DNA of 64,000 nucleotides from Pseudonocardia oroxyli (GTDB taxonomy: Bacteria > Actinomycetota > Actinomycetes > Mycobacteriales > Pseudonocardiaceae): NCBI RefSeq assembly GCF_900102195.1, contig NZ_FNBE01000012.1:124001-188000 (forward strand), written 5' to 3'. The position numbers and the translations under genes are program-made. Under the pieces are notes generated by a model. That model saw only the letters and a program-made list of their open reading frames with translations, was not told the DNA's origin and ran no database searches. Of this stretch, positions 1 through 8,702 are shown piece by piece; position 1 is the first letter of the stretch, and every line of letters starts with the position of its first letter.

Positions 1-1
1 G

Positions 2-1303
2 GACGAGACGCTGGTCGCGATCAGCCACTCCGAGCACGGCGACTCCCGCCACCCGGCGCTGCGGGTGCTCACCCGGGACGGCGAGACCGTCGCCGAGAAG
101 TGGGACGGTCCCGGGAAGGGCCTGGGCGCCATCGCCTTCTCCCCGGTCCGCGGCGACCAGCGACTGCTGGTCGGGCACGAGCGCCGCGGCCGCGAGGAGC
201 TGCTGCTCTGGGACGTCGCGACGGACACCGAGACCGAGCTCGACCTCGACCTGCCCGGCGAGCTCGAGGCGGACTTCTACCCCGACGCCTCGGCCCTGCT
301 GGTCTGGCACACCCACGCCGCCCGCACCCGGCTCCACCGCTACGACCTCACGACGGGCGAGCTCGCCGAGCTGCCGACGGCGCCGGGTTGCATCGGATCG
401 GCGGACGTCCGACCGGACGGCGTCCTCGAGTACACGGTGACATCCGCCGCGCACCCGTCGTCGGTCCGTGCGCTCGGCCCGGACGGCGACCGCGTACTGG
501 TCAGCCTCGGCGCGCCCGCGCCGGACTCGGTCCCGGTTCGGGACCTCTGGGTCGGTGACGTGCACGCGCTCGTCGCCGCGCCCGCGCAGACCGGCCCCCT
601 CCCCACGATCTTCACGCTCCACGGCGGCCCGCACGCCGCGGACGAGGACCGCTTCTCGCCCGTGCGCGCGGCGTGGGTGGACGCCGGTTTCGCCGTGGTC
701 GAGGTCAACTACCGCGGCTCGACGGGCTACGGCTCCGCCTGGCGGGACGCGATCGAGGGCAGGCCGGGGCTCACCGAGCTCGAGGACGTGGCGGCCGTGC
801 ACTCCGCCGTCGTGGCGTCGGGGCTCACCGATCCCGCGCGGTGCGTCGTCGAGGGGTGGTCCTGGGGCGGCTATCTCGCACTGCTCGCGGCGGGCACCCA
901 GCCCGAACGCTGGGCCGCGGCGATCGGCGGGGTGCCGGTCGCGGACTACGTGGCCGCCTACGAGGACGAGATGGAGCAGCTGCGCGCCTTCGACCGCGCC
1001 CTGTTCGGCGGGTCGCCCGAGGAGGTGCCGGAGACCTACCGGGTCGCCTCGCCGCTCACCTACGTCGACCGGGTGCGGGCGCCCGTGCTGATCCTCGCGG
1101 GCGAGAACGACCCGCGCTGCCCGATCCGGCAGGTCGACACCTATCTGGACGCCCTGGCCGACCGGGCGGACCTGCCGTACGAGGTCGCCCGCTTCGACGC
1201 GGGCCACGGCAGCCTGGTGGTCGCGGAGACCCTGCGCCACATGGCCACGGAGATCGACTTCGTGCGGCGGAGCCTGGCGCGGATCACAGTTCCCAGCACC
1301 TAG
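2..1303 (+). CDS. S9 family peptidase (prolyl oligopeptidase type), 5' truncated by window edge
   Basis: The reading frame is already open at base 2, so the real start lies outside the window; 433 codons are visible. The first half resembles the beta-propeller part of S9 peptidases (repeated LLLWDVATDTE-like blades). The second half is an alpha/beta hydrolase: the oxyanion stretch TLHGGPH, the nucleophile elbow GWSWGG with the catalytic Ser, the acid in ENDPR, and the catalytic His in DAGHGS near the C-terminus. The family cleaves short peptides, often after proline or as acylaminoacyl peptidases; substrate cannot be read from the sequence. No signal peptide can be judged because the N-terminus is missing. 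It ends 76 nt before the next gene on the same strand. Confidence 0.9.
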   Translation, partial: DETLVAISHSEHGDSRHPALRVLTRDGETVAEKWDGPGKGLGAIAFSPVRGDQRLLVGHERRGREELLLWDVATDTETELDLDLPGELEADFYPDASALLVWHTHAARTRLHRYDLTTGELAELPTAPGCIGSADVRPDGVLEYTVTSAAHPSSVRALGPDGDRVLVSLGAPAPDSVPVRDLWVGDVHALVAAPAQTGPLPTIFTLHGGPHAADEDRFSPVRAAWVDAGFAVVEVNYRGSTGYGSAWRDAIEGRPGLTELEDVAAVHSAVVASGLTDPARCVVEGWSWGGYLALLAAGTQPERWAAAIGGVPVADYVAAYEDEMEQLRAFDRALFGGSPEEVPETYRVASPLTYVDRVRAPVLILAGENDPRCPIRQVDTYLDALADRADLPYEVARFDAGHGSLVVAETLRHMATEIDFVRRSLARITVPST

Positions 1304-1379
1304 GCGTCACCTCCGCGTAGCGATCCCGTAACGCGGCGGGGCCAGTGTGGGTGAGGACTCGGGCAAGGAGGCGGTCATC

Positions 1380-2390
1380 GTGGCGCTCTGGCGCGTGCAC
1401 GTGGAGCTGGAGGATCGGCCCGGCCGGCTCGGCGAGCTGGCCACGGCGGTCGGCCGCTCCGGGTGCAACATCCTCTCGCTGCACGTGGTGGGGGAACCGG
1501 CGGACGACGGGTCGGTCACCGACGAGCTGCTGGTGAAGGTGCCGGAGGGGATCGAGCCCGCGGGCATGGTCGCCGCGGTGGAGCAGGCCGGGATCCCGTG
1601 CTCGCTGCTGGTGCGGGCGGACGCCACGGAGCTCGCGGACACCGCCACCACCGCGTTGGCGTTGGCGCGGATGGTGGCCGCGGACCCCGGCAGCGCGCCG
1701 CAGGCCGTCGCGACCCTGCTGCGGGCCCGGATCGTCGAGCCGGGCACCCCCGGCGTGCACACGCTGCGGGTCGGCACGGCGCAGGTGCACCTCACCCGCA
1801 CCTGGCCGTTCACGGCGACCGAGCTCTCGCGGGCCGCGGCGCTGCTCGAGCTGGCGGCGCAGCTGTCGCTGGCCGGGGCCCCGTCGCCGACGGCGTCCCG
1901 GCTGGACCCGATCCTCCTGCTGCGGGACGGGTCCGAGGTCCGGCTGCGTTCGGCCACCCCGGCGGACGTCCCGCTGATCGCGGCCATGCACGCCCGCTCC
2001 TCCCCCGAGAGCCGCAGCGCGCGGTTCCTCACCGCGGCCCGCAGGCTGGAGCCCGAGGAGCTCGACGAGCTCACCGGCCCGCACTCGGTGCTGGCCCTGA
2101 CGATCGACGGCGGCAGCGCCGTGGGGATGGTCAACCTGTCGCGTCGGTCCGCGTTCGCGGTGATCGTCGAGGACGCCTGGCAGGGGCGCGGCCTGGGCAC
2201 CGCCCTGGTCCGGCGCGTCGCCGACCTGGCGGCCGACCAGGGCGCCTCCGAGCTGACGGCGGTCACCCACACCCAGAACATGAAGGTCACCCGGCTGCTC
2301 CGCCGGGCGGGCCTGCGCCCGACCGCCGAGATCAGCGGCGGCATGCTCCACGTCCGCGCCCCCCTGACCGCGACGCACGCCACCCTCTGA
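1380..2390 (+). CDS. ACT-GNAT fusion, probable amino-acid-regulated protein lysine acetyltransferase
   Basis: The 336-residue product has an N-terminal ACT domain (WRVHVELEDRPGRLGELA, about residues 4-75), a middle linker, and a C-terminal GNAT acetyltransferase (about residues 180-330) with the acetyl-CoA loop WQGRGLGTAL. ACT-GNAT fusions are known in actinobacteria as protein acetyltransferases switched by amino acids; that role here is inferred from architecture. I chose GTG at 1380 because AAGGAGG lies 8 nt upstream; a longer frame from GTG 1347 has no such site. The ACT domain hints at feedback from amino-acid supply, which fits a region rich in amino-acid genes (ask, asd, leuA), though it is not in an operon with them. 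Confidence 0.85.
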   Translation: MALWRVHVELEDRPGRLGELATAVGRSGCNILSLHVVGEPADDGSVTDELLVKVPEGIEPAGMVAAVEQAGIPCSLLVRADATELADTATTALALARMVAADPGSAPQAVATLLRARIVEPGTPGVHTLRVGTAQVHLTRTWPFTATELSRAAALLELAAQLSLAGAPSPTASRLDPILLLRDGSEVRLRSATPADVPLIAAMHARSSPESRSARFLTAARRLEPEELDELTGPHSVLALTIDGGSAVGMVNLSRRSAFAVIVEDAWQGRGLGTALVRRVADLAADQGASELTAVTHTQNMKVTRLLRRAGLRPTAEISGGMLHVRAPLTATHATL

Positions 2391-2395
2391 CTGCG

Positions 2396-2746
2396 CTAGT
2401 CGAGTAGGTCGAGGACCGCCTCGGTGGGGCGGCCTACTGTGGCGCGGTCGCCCCGGATCACGATGGGGCGCTCGATCAGGATCGGGTGGGTCGCCATCGC
2501 GTCGAGCAGGGCGCCGCGGTCCGCGGTCGCCAGGCCGAGCTCCGTGTACAGCTTCTCGCCCTTCCGCACGATCGCCCGCGGGTCGTCGGTGCCGAGCTTC
2601 ACCAGCACCGCCTCCAGGGTCGCCCGGTCGGGCGCGGCGTCCAGGTAGCGCACGACCTCCGCGTCCACGCCCTCGGCCTCCAGCAGCGCGAGGGCCTGCC
2701 GGGACTTGGTGCAGCGCGGGTTGTGCCAGATCGTGACGTCGCTCAT
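2396..2746 (-). CDS. ArsC-family arsenate reductase-like protein
   Basis: A 116-residue thioredoxin-fold protein of the ArsC/Spx class. The N-terminal active site is HNPRCTKSR with the single catalytic Cys at residue 12, and the C-terminal half has the family pattern HPILIERPIVIRGDRATVGRP that supplies basic residues for oxyanion binding. Length fits the glutathione/glutaredoxin-coupled type. It stands alone with no arsenite pump or ArsR regulator near it, so it may be a general thiol oxidoreductase rather than a resistance enzyme. It converges with the ACT-GNAT gene with 5 nt between the stops. Confidence 0.85.
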   Translation of the reverse strand: MSDVTIWHNPRCTKSRQALALLEAEGVDAEVVRYLDAAPDRATLEAVLVKLGTDDPRAIVRKGEKLYTELGLATADRGALLDAMATHPILIERPIVIRGDRATVGRPTEAVLDLLD

Positions 2747-2756
2747 GCGCTGCAGC

Positions 2757-3164
2757 CTAAGCCCCGCGTCGGACGTCGTCGGGCGCGATCACGAGCCGGA
2801 CCAGCGGCTCCGCGACCATCGCCGCCAACGCCGCCGCCTTGTCGGGCTCGGCGAGGTCCCAGTACGTCGCGGCGAGGTCGCGGGCCAGGTCGGCGGCCCC
2901 CTCGGCCTGCACCGTGACGGCCCCCGAGACCGCGACCCAGCGCTCGGCCTCGCCCTCGGGTGCCGCCACCACGAGCGACGCCCACGGGTCCTCCTGCACC
3001 CGGCGCACCTTCGGCGAGCGGGCGAGGCTGAACACCTCCACGCCCGCGTCGGTGAGCCCGAACCAGACCGGCCGGGTCACCGGGCGCACGCCCGGGCGGG
3101 GTGCCACGGTCAGGTAGCCGTGCAGCGGGCGGCGCAGCAGGTCCCGGTCCTCGTCGGTCAGCAT
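2757..3164 (-). CDS. Pyridoxamine 5'-phosphate oxidase-like flavin/F420-binding protein
   Basis: The 135-residue protein has the split-barrel fold signature of PPOX-type enzymes: LHGYLTVAPRPGVRPVTRPVWFGL near the N-terminus followed by LARSPKVRRVQEDPWASLVV, the usual phosphate-binding and dimer strand. Such small proteins bind FMN or F420 and reduce varied substrates, so the substrate is unknown. The ATG start is supported by GAGGAGG 4 nt upstream. It lies 10 nt upstream of the ArsC-like gene on the same strand, so the two may be co-transcribed. Confidence 0.8.
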   Translation of the reverse strand: MLTDEDRDLLRRPLHGYLTVAPRPGVRPVTRPVWFGLTDAGVEVFSLARSPKVRRVQEDPWASLVVAAPEGEAERWVAVSGAVTVQAEGAADLARDLAATYWDLAEPDKAAALAAMVAEPLVRLVIAPDDVRRGA

Positions 3165-3175
3165 GGCTCCTCCTC

Positions 3176-3413
3176 GACTTGGTCACTTGACTGTGATCGG
3201 CCGGCGCGCGGAAGTCCGGCGTCCGCTCCGCCCAGGCCTGGAGCTCGAGCTGGGCGGCCTGCAGCCCCGGCTCGGCGGCGGTCCAGTCCCGGAACAGCCC
3301 GCCTCCTCCGCGATCCGACGCGTGGTGGCCCGGGCCACCCCCTCCCGCGCGATCACCCGGATCGCCGCCGCGACGAGCTGCGGTCGGCGTTCCTCCTGCG
3401 GGACGTGGGGCAC
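3176..3413 (-). pseudogene. Remnant of a TetR-family regulator
   Basis: The first 40 residues read like the start of a TetR DNA-binding domain (RPQLVAAAIRVIAREGVARA followed by TTRRIAEEAG). At about 3300 the similarity leaves this frame and continues in another one as LFRDWTAAEPGLQAAQLELQ, which looks like a ligand-domain helix. The recognition helix and the residues after it are missing. The simplest reading is an internal deletion with a frame change, so no working repressor can be made. The downstream PPOX gene may once have been its target (inference). Confidence 0.6.
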
Positions 3414-3430
3414 GGGACGACACTAGGCCC

Positions 3431-3835
3431 GTGACCGTCCCGACCTCCGGCGTCCTCGTGTTCGACGGCGAATGCGGCTTCTGCACCCGCGCGCTCGGCT
3501 GGCTGCGGCTGCTCGACCGCGAGGCCCGGCTCGTCACGCTCCCGCTGCAGGGCCCCGGCGTGCCGGCCCGGGTGGGGGCCACGCCCGCGGCCTGCAAGGA
3601 GGCACTGCACTTCGCGGCGGACGGCCGGGTGCGGACCGGCGCCGCCGCCGTCAACGGGGCGCTGGCGGTGGCCCTGCAGCGGCGGTTCCCGGAGTGGATC
3701 TACGCGCGGACGGCGCGCACGCAGGAGCGGGTCTACGAGTGGGTGGCGCGTCACCGCGGCCTGCTCCCGGGCATGACCCCCTGGTGCGAGCGCTACCCGG
3801 CGGCCTGCGCCCCGACGGCCGACCCCCGGAGCTGA
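3431..3835 (+). CDS. DCC-family thiol-disulfide oxidoreductase (DUF393)
   Basis: The 134-residue protein starts with the family signature FDGECGFCTR (DxxCxxC type), then a helix LGWLRLLDREARLV and the typical end PWCERYPAAC. DUF393 proteins have a thioredoxin-like fold and are taken to handle disulfides; no exact substrate is known. GTG start follows CTAGGCCC directly, so a leaderless transcript is possible. It diverges from the TetR remnant. Confidence 0.8.
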   Translation: MTVPTSGVLVFDGECGFCTRALGWLRLLDREARLVTLPLQGPGVPARVGATPAACKEALHFAADGRVRTGAAAVNGALAVALQRRFPEWIYARTARTQERVYEWVARHRGLLPGMTPWCERYPAACAPTADPRS

Positions 3836-3891
3836 AGCCACGCTGAGTGACGCGGCCGGGTGCGCCCCGCGCTCGGGCAGACTCGTCCTCG

Positions 3892-4923
3892 ATGAGCATC
3901 GAGCCCCCCACCGAGCGCCTCCCGGTCGTCCCCCCGCCACCGGCCGCGCGGCGTCCGCGCGGTCTGGCCGGGCGGATCGTCGGCGCGGTGGCGTTCGCCC
4001 TGATGGTGTCGGTGTTCCTCCTCCCGGACCTGTGGTTCGGGTTGGACCGCTGGAGCCCGTTCACCCAGCTGATCGCCTTCCGGCCGGTCCTGGTGGTCGG
4101 GGTGGCGGTGGTCGTCGTCGTGCTGGGGCTGGTCACCCTGGGCATGCGACGGGCCTGGCCGTTCCCGGTGGCGATGCTCGTGGTGCTCGGGATCGGCGTG
4201 TCGATGCTGGTGCCGCGGATGCTGGCCGACCCGCTCCCGACGGGCGGCGAGGCCCTGAAGGTCCTGTCGTTCAACGTCTACACCGGAGACGCGGACGTGA
4301 ACGCGCTCGCCGACACGATCCGCCGCGAGCGCCCCGACGTGGTGTCGCTGCCGGAGGCGGGCGAGCGGTACCGGGCGCGACTGATGCCGCTGATCGAGGA
4401 TCTCGGCTACACGAGCCGGGCGTCAGTCGGCGAGCGCTCCCAGGACGTCAACGGCGTGGTCGCGCTGGTCTCACCCCGCTTCGGCGACGTCGACTTCACC
4501 GTGGGTCGGGTCGACGAGAACTCCCCGTTCCCCTACGTCGTGGTGACCGGCGGCGGTCTCGGTGACCTGCGCTTCGTCGCCTTCCACTCGGTGGCGCCGA
4601 CGGCGGGTTCGGTGTCGCAGTGGCGGACCGACCTCGCCGGGGCGGGCGGGTGGTGCCGCGGCGACACCCCGACCGTGGTCGCGGGCGACTTCAACGCGAG
4701 CCTCGACCACTCCGTGCTGCGGGAGGCGATGGCGTCCTGCGGGGACGCGGCCTCGCAGCGCGGATCGGCGCTGACGGCGACGTGGCCCACCTCGCTGCCG
4801 CGCTGGCTCGGGTCGGAGATCGACCACGTCTTCTCCACCACCGGCACCGCCGAGTCCTTCGAGGTCCTCGACCTGCCCGGCAGCGACCACCGCGCGGTCC
4901 TGACCACCCTGCGGCTCGCCTGA
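3892..4923 (+). CDS. Membrane-anchored endonuclease/exonuclease/phosphatase family protein
   Basis: The 343-residue product has a proline-rich cytoplasmic N-terminus, three hydrophobic segments (about residues 33-55, 70-90 and 95-115), then an EEP catalytic domain outside the membrane. Visible motifs are SFNVYTGD, a PDVVSLPEAG box with the metal-binding Glu, VAGDFNAS, GSEIDHVF and GSDHRAV with the catalytic His. This layout is common in actinobacteria; the substrate (nucleic acid, lipid or sugar phosphate) is not known. ATG 3892 is chosen over GTG 3847, but neither has a clear ribosome binding site. Confidence 0.85.
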   Translation: MSIEPPTERLPVVPPPPAARRPRGLAGRIVGAVAFALMVSVFLLPDLWFGLDRWSPFTQLIAFRPVLVVGVAVVVVVLGLVTLGMRRAWPFPVAMLVVLGIGVSMLVPRMLADPLPTGGEALKVLSFNVYTGDADVNALADTIRRERPDVVSLPEAGERYRARLMPLIEDLGYTSRASVGERSQDVNGVVALVSPRFGDVDFTVGRVDENSPFPYVVVTGGGLGDLRFVAFHSVAPTAGSVSQWRTDLAGAGGWCRGDTPTVVAGDFNASLDHSVLREAMASCGDAASQRGSALTATWPTSLPRWLGSEIDHVFSTTGTAESFEVLDLPGSDHRAVLTTLRLA

Positions 4924-4925
4924 AC

Positions 4926-4961
4926 GGCGCGTTCGCTCACCCAGGTGTGAGCGGACGCGCC
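4926..4961. terminator. Bidirectional hairpin between convergent genes
   Basis: Arms GGCGCGTTCGCTCAC (4926-4940) and GTGAGCGGACGCGCC (4947-4961) pair with one mismatch across a 6-nt loop. It sits between the stops of the EEP gene and the carbonic anhydrase gene and can serve both strands. There is no U-tract, as is usual for actinobacterial terminators. Confidence 0.7.
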
Positions 4962-4975
4962 GTCCGTCGGCAGGG

Positions 4976-5467
4976 TCAGACGGGGTCGAGGGCGAAGGTG
5001 TCCAGGTCGAGGACGAAGCCCTTGACCTCCATGTCCGGCACCGTGAACGGGCTCTCCCGCAGCCGCGCCACGCCCGCGCGCACGCTGTCGGCGGGGTCCG
5101 CGAAGGAGCCGGGGGCCCACTCCGGGGTGGCACCGCACTCCGACTCCAGCTTGGCGACGAGCTCGGGGTCGGTGAAGGTCGCCATGCCGCAGCCCTTGTG
5201 CTGCACCACGTAGACCGTGCGGGTGCCCAGCTCGCGCTGGCTGATCGTCACCGATCGCACCACGTCGTCGGTCACGATGCCGCCCGCGTTCCGCAACACG
5301 TGGGACTCGCCGGGCTTGATCCCGAACAGCGCGACGGGATCGATCCGGGCGTCCATGCAGGTGACGATCAGGGTGTGCAACGAGGGCGGCGCCGGAAGAC
5401 CCTTGGCGGCCTCGGCAGCCGAGGCGGCGCCCCCGTCCTGATGGCGAATGAGGAGTTCGTCGGTCAC
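4976..5467 (-). CDS. Beta-class carbonic anhydrase
   Basis: A 163-residue zinc enzyme that interconverts CO2 and bicarbonate. Zinc and catalytic residues are visible in CMDARID (C37, D39, R41) and HKGCGM (H90, C93). Size and motif spacing match the short actinobacterial type such as mycobacterial Rv1284 (recalled). The GTG start overlaps the asd stop as GTGA, so translation is probably coupled to asd. A larger open frame continues upstream only as a shadow of asd and ask. Coupling to aspartate-pathway genes may provide bicarbonate for anaplerotic oxaloacetate, the precursor of aspartate (inference). Confidence 0.93.
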   Translation of the reverse strand: MTDELLIRHQDGGAASAAEAAKGLPAPPSLHTLIVTCMDARIDPVALFGIKPGESHVLRNAGGIVTDDVVRSVTISQRELGTRTVYVVQHKGCGMATFTDPELVAKLESECGATPEWAPGSFADPADSVRAGVARLRESPFTVPDMEVKGFVLDLDTFALDPV

Positions 5468-6522
5468 GAGGCGAATTCTCCCGCGATGGTCTCGGCGATC
5501 TCGTAGGTGTTCAGCGCGGCGCCCTTGCGCAGGTTGTCGCCGCAGAGGAACAGATCGAGTGTGTTCGGGAAGTCCAGCGCCTGCCGGATGCGCCCGACGT
5601 GCGTGGCGTCCTTGCCCACCACCGCGGCGGGGGTCGGCCAGACCCCGGCGGCCGGGTCGTCGTCCAGCTCGATGGTCGGCTGCGCGGCGATCACCTTCTG
5701 GGCCGCCTCGACCGACACCTCCTGGGCGAAGGTGGCGTGCACCGCGAGCGAGTGGGTGGTGACCACCGGGACGCGGACGCAGGTCGCGGACACCTTGAGG
5801 TCCGGCAGGCCCAGGATCTTGCGGGACTCGTTGCGCACCTTGAGCTCCTCGGACGACCAGCCGTCGTCCTTGAGCGAGCCGGCCCACGGCACCACGTTCA
5901 GGGCCAGCGGCGCGGGGAACGGCGAGTCGTCGCCCAGCGGCGCGACCGCGGCGGCCACGTCCCCGGACACGGCCCCCAGGTCCTTGCCCGCCACCGCGGA
6001 CAGCTCGGCCTGCAGCCGGTCGACGCCGGCCTGCCCCGCCCCGGACGCGGCCTGGTACGAGGCCACGACGAGCGCCTCGAGCCCGAACTCGCGGTGCAGG
6101 GCACCCATGGCCGCCATCATCGACAGCGTGGTGCAGTTGGGGTTCGCGATGATCCCCTTCGGACGGTCGGCGGCCTTGTCCGCGTTCACCTCGGGGACCA
6201 CCAGCGGCACGTCCGGGTCCATCCGGAAGGCGCCGGAGTTGTCCACGGCGACCGCGCCGCGCGCCGCCGCGATCGGGGCCCACTCGGCGGAGACCTCGTC
6301 CGGGACGTCGAACAGGGCGATGTCCACGCCGTCGAACGCCTCGGGCGAGAGGACCTGGACCTCGACGCCGGCGCCGCGGATCTGCAGGACCTTGCCCGCC
6401 GAGCGCGCGGACGCGATGGGCCGGATCTCCGCCCACGGCACCGTCTCGCGGGCGTTGATGATGTCGATCATCGTGGTGCCGACGGCGCCCGTGGCGCCGA
6501 CGATCGCCAGAACCGGAGCCAT
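5464..6522 (-). CDS. asd: Aspartate-semialdehyde dehydrogenase
   Basis: Catalyses the NADPH-dependent reduction of aspartyl phosphate to aspartate semialdehyde, the branch point to lysine/diaminopimelate, threonine and methionine. The 352-residue protein has the nucleotide-binding loop VGATGAVG near the N-terminus, the catalytic cysteine in NPNCTT (C130), and the active-site histidine in the [10 protein letters not shown] stretch. The ATG start lies 3 nt after the aspartokinase stop, so both are made from one mRNA, and the stop overlaps the carbonic anhydrase start. The ask-asd pair is conserved across actinobacteria. Confidence 0.97.
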   Translation of the reverse strand: MAPVLAIVGATGAVGTTMIDIINARETVPWAEIRPIASARSAGKVLQIRGAGVEVQVLSPEAFDGVDIALFDVPDEVSAEWAPIAAARGAVAVDNSGAFRMDPDVPLVVPEVNADKAADRPKGIIANPNCTTLSMMAAMGALHREFGLEALVVASYQAASGAGQAGVDRLQAELSAVAGKDLGAVSGDVAAAVAPLGDDSPFPAPLALNVVPWAGSLKDDGWSSEELKVRNESRKILGLPDLKVSATCVRVPVVTTHSLAVHATFAQEVSVEAAQKVIAAQPTIELDDDPAAGVWPTPAAVVGKDATHVGRIRQALDFPNTLDLFLCGDNLRKGAALNTYEIAETIAGEFAS

Positions 6523-6525
6523 CGC

Positions 6526-7794
6526 CTACCGTCCCGTCCCGGCCGCGACCACGACCTCTTCCTCGGAGTCCAGCTCGAAGGCCTCGTGCAGCGCGCGCAC
6601 CGCGTCGTCCAGCTGGTCGGACCTGCAGATCACGGAGATCCGGATCTCGGAGGTGTTCATGGTCTCGATGTTGATCCCGGCGTCCGAGAGGGCCTCGCAG
6701 AACTTGGCCGTGACGCCCGGGTGGTTGCGCATGCCCGCGCCGACCAGCGAGACCTTGCCGACCTCGTTGTCGTAGATGAGCTCGGTGTAGCCGATCTCGG
6801 CCTTCGAGCGCTCCAGCGCGGCGACGGCGGCGGGGCCGTCCGCGCGGGGCAGCGTGAACGTGATGTCGGTCTTCTTGTCCGCGGCGTTGGAGATGTTCTG
6901 CAGCACCATGTCGATGTTGATCTCGGCGTCGGCCACGACGCGGAAGATCCGGGCGGCCATGCCGGGGGTGTCCGGCACGCCCGTCACGGTGATCTTGCCC
7001 TCGGACCGGTCGTGCGCCACCCCCGTGATGATGGGGTTCTCCAACGGAATCTCCTCGATCGAGCCGGCCACGAGCGTGCCGGGCTTGTCGTTGTAGCTGC
7101 TGCGGACGCGCAGGGGGACGTTGTAGCGGCGGGCGTACTCGACGGCCCGCAGGTGCAGCACCTTGGCGCCGCACGCGGCCATCTCGAGCATCTCCTCGTA
7201 GGTCACGGTGTCCAGGTGCCGTGCCTTCGGCGCGATGCGCGGGTCCGCGGAGTAGATGCCGTCCACGTCGGTGTAGATCTCGCAGACGTCCGCGTTCAGC
7301 GCGGCGGCCAGCGCGACGGCGGTGGTGTCCGACCCGCCGCGGCCCAGCGTGGTGATGTCCTTCGAGTCCTCGGACATCCCCTGGAAGCCCGCGACGAGGA
7401 CGATCTGCCCCTCGGCCAGCGCGTTCTTGAGCCGGTACGGGTTCACCTCGACGATGCGGGCGTCCCCGTGCTTGCTCGTGGTGAGCATGCCCGCCTGCGA
7501 ACCGGTGAACGAGCGCGCCTCGGCACCCAGCGAGTGGATCGCCATCGCGACGAGCGCGTTCGAGATGCGCTCGCCCGCGGTGAGCAGCATGTCCATCTCC
7601 CGCGGCGGCGGCGCCCCCGTGGAGACCTGCTCCGCCAGGTCCGTCAGCTCGTCCGTGGTGTCACCCATCGCGGACACGACCACGACGACGTCGTGACCCT
7701 CCTTGCGGGTTCGGACGATGCGCTCCGCGACCTTCTTGATCCGCTCCGCGCTCTCGACCGACGATCCGCCGTACTTCTGCACGACGAGGGCCAC
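6526..7794 (-). CDS. ask: Aspartate kinase
   Basis: Phosphorylates aspartate as the first step to lysine, threonine, methionine and diaminopimelate. The 422-residue protein begins with the kinase motif KYGGSSV, has [12 protein letters not shown] in the catalytic domain, and two C-terminal ACT domains (from about residue 265) for feedback inhibition. GTG 7794 is preceded by AGGAGG at 5 nt. In corynebacteria and mycobacteria the same gene also makes a regulatory beta subunit from an internal Met near residue 250. Here the matching codon is ATC (Ile, in [11 protein letters not shown]), so the usual internal start is absent; a TTG a few codons on follows GAGGAG and could replace it. Confidence 0.97.
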   Translation of the reverse strand: MALVVQKYGGSSVESAERIKKVAERIVRTRKEGHDVVVVVSAMGDTTDELTDLAEQVSTGAPPPREMDMLLTAGERISNALVAMAIHSLGAEARSFTGSQAGMLTTSKHGDARIVEVNPYRLKNALAEGQIVLVAGFQGMSEDSKDITTLGRGGSDTTAVALAAALNADVCEIYTDVDGIYSADPRIAPKARHLDTVTYEEMLEMAACGAKVLHLRAVEYARRYNVPLRVRSSYNDKPGTLVAGSIEEIPLENPIITGVAHDRSEGKITVTGVPDTPGMAARIFRVVADAEINIDMVLQNISNAADKKTDITFTLPRADGPAAVAALERSKAEIGYTELIYDNEVGKVSLVGAGMRNHPGVTAKFCEALSDAGINIETMNTSEIRISVICRSDQLDDAVRALHEAFELDSEEEVVVAAGTGR

Positions 7795-7955
7795 TCCGAC
7801 CTCCTACTGCCTTCGGCTCTCTGTGGTCGGAAGTCGAGGCTACCCGGACCGAGCTGCCGAGTTAACCCGTTTGACCGACACCACAGGGGTGTTTAGGGAT
7901 CGAGCCGTTCGGGCAGGGCACCCGCCCGTCGCGGTCTCGCGTCACGGGAGGATGA

Positions 7956-8255
7956 CGCCGCTGTCGCCGGAGCGCGGATCCGCGGGGGTCGGTGTCGACC
8001 CGCAAGCTGCACGCGACCTACCAGGGCGCCGACCTGACCTACGCGCAGACGGTGCTCGCGATGCGGGTGACCGGCTGCGCGCGCGATCTCGCCGCGGACG
8101 ACCGGAGCTCGTTGAGCGACCTCGCGGCCCGGCGGGGGTTCAGCGACCTCTCCCACATGAACCGGGTGTTCCGCGCCCACCGCGGCTGCCTGCCGTCCGA
8201 GTACCGCGCGGGTCGCGCAGGACGCGCCGAGGGGCGGCGGGGCCCCTCCCCCTGA
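7956..8255 (+). pseudogene. AraC-family DNA-binding domain remnant
   Basis: In this 480-nt gap between ask and the next gene, one frame reads VSTRKLHATYQGADLTYAQT followed by LSDLAARRGFSDLSHMNRVF and RAHRGCLPSEYRA. These match the end of the first helix-turn-helix and all of the second helix-turn-helix of AraC regulators. The sensor domain and the first half of the first motif are missing, and the frame is closed upstream by a TGA at 7953. A GTG at 7992 could give an 87-residue product, but it would hold only about one and a half HTH units. I call it a decayed 3' end; an expressed mini-regulator is less likely. Confidence 0.6.
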
Positions 8256-8272
8256 CGGGGCCGCGCCCGGGG

Positions 8273-8575
8273 TCAGCCGATGCGGCGCACCAGCCGCACG
8301 ACCACGGCCGTGATGATCAGCCAGATGATCGCGGCGGTGCCGTAGTTCAGGGTCACCGCGAGCTTGGGCTCCGCGGGCAGGAACAGGTTGTCCAGCCCCA
8401 GGTTGAAGTAGGTCGCGAGATCGCGGACGAACTCCGTGAGGAAGTTGGCCGGGTTCGCGTCGAGCAGGGTGAGCACGATGTGGACGACCAGGACCGCCAC
8501 GATCAGCATGCCGACCAGGTTCAGCACCCGGGCCAGCAGACCCGCACCCCGCCGCACGTTCGTCCCCACCGCCAT
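8273..8575 (-). CDS. Small two-helix membrane protein, unknown function
   Basis: A 100-residue protein with two strong hydrophobic segments (about residues 16-37 and 75-95) separated by a polar stretch containing LTEFVRDLATYFNLGLDNLF. ATG 8575 is chosen because GGAGG lies 5 nt upstream; a GTG 12 nt earlier has no such site. I do not recognise a named family. It is transcribed away from leuA. Confidence 0.75.
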   Translation of the reverse strand: MAVGTNVRRGAGLLARVLNLVGMLIVAVLVVHIVLTLLDANPANFLTEFVRDLATYFNLGLDNLFLPAEPKLAVTLNYGTAAIIWLIITAVVVRLVRRIG

Positions 8576-8665
8576 GTTGTCCTCCACGACCCCGCAGTTA
8601 CCGAGGAGTATGGCATCGACCGGCCCGGCCCACCGGGTCCCGCGCCGCGCCCGAACGAGTGGCGG

Positions 8666-8696
8666 TTGCGGGGGACCGGGGTCGGGGGGTTAGAGT
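8666..8696 (+). promoter_or_regulatory. Probable leuA promoter driving a leaderless transcript
   Basis: TTGCGG (8666-8671) and TAGAGT (8691-8696) form -35/-10-like boxes with 18-19 nt spacing. The expected transcription start about 7 nt after the -10 falls on the A of the leader-peptide ATG at 8703, so the leader would be translated from a leaderless end. Confidence 0.5.
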
Positions 8697-8702
8697 CGAG
8701 GG

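Noticed and set aside
3847-3891. Longer start for the EEP protein at GTG 3847
   Set aside because: No ribosome site; the extra 15 residues do not look conserved. It cannot be fully excluded.
5599-7896. A 765-codon plus-strand frame over asd and ask
   Set aside because: Antisense to two certain genes; a base-composition effect.
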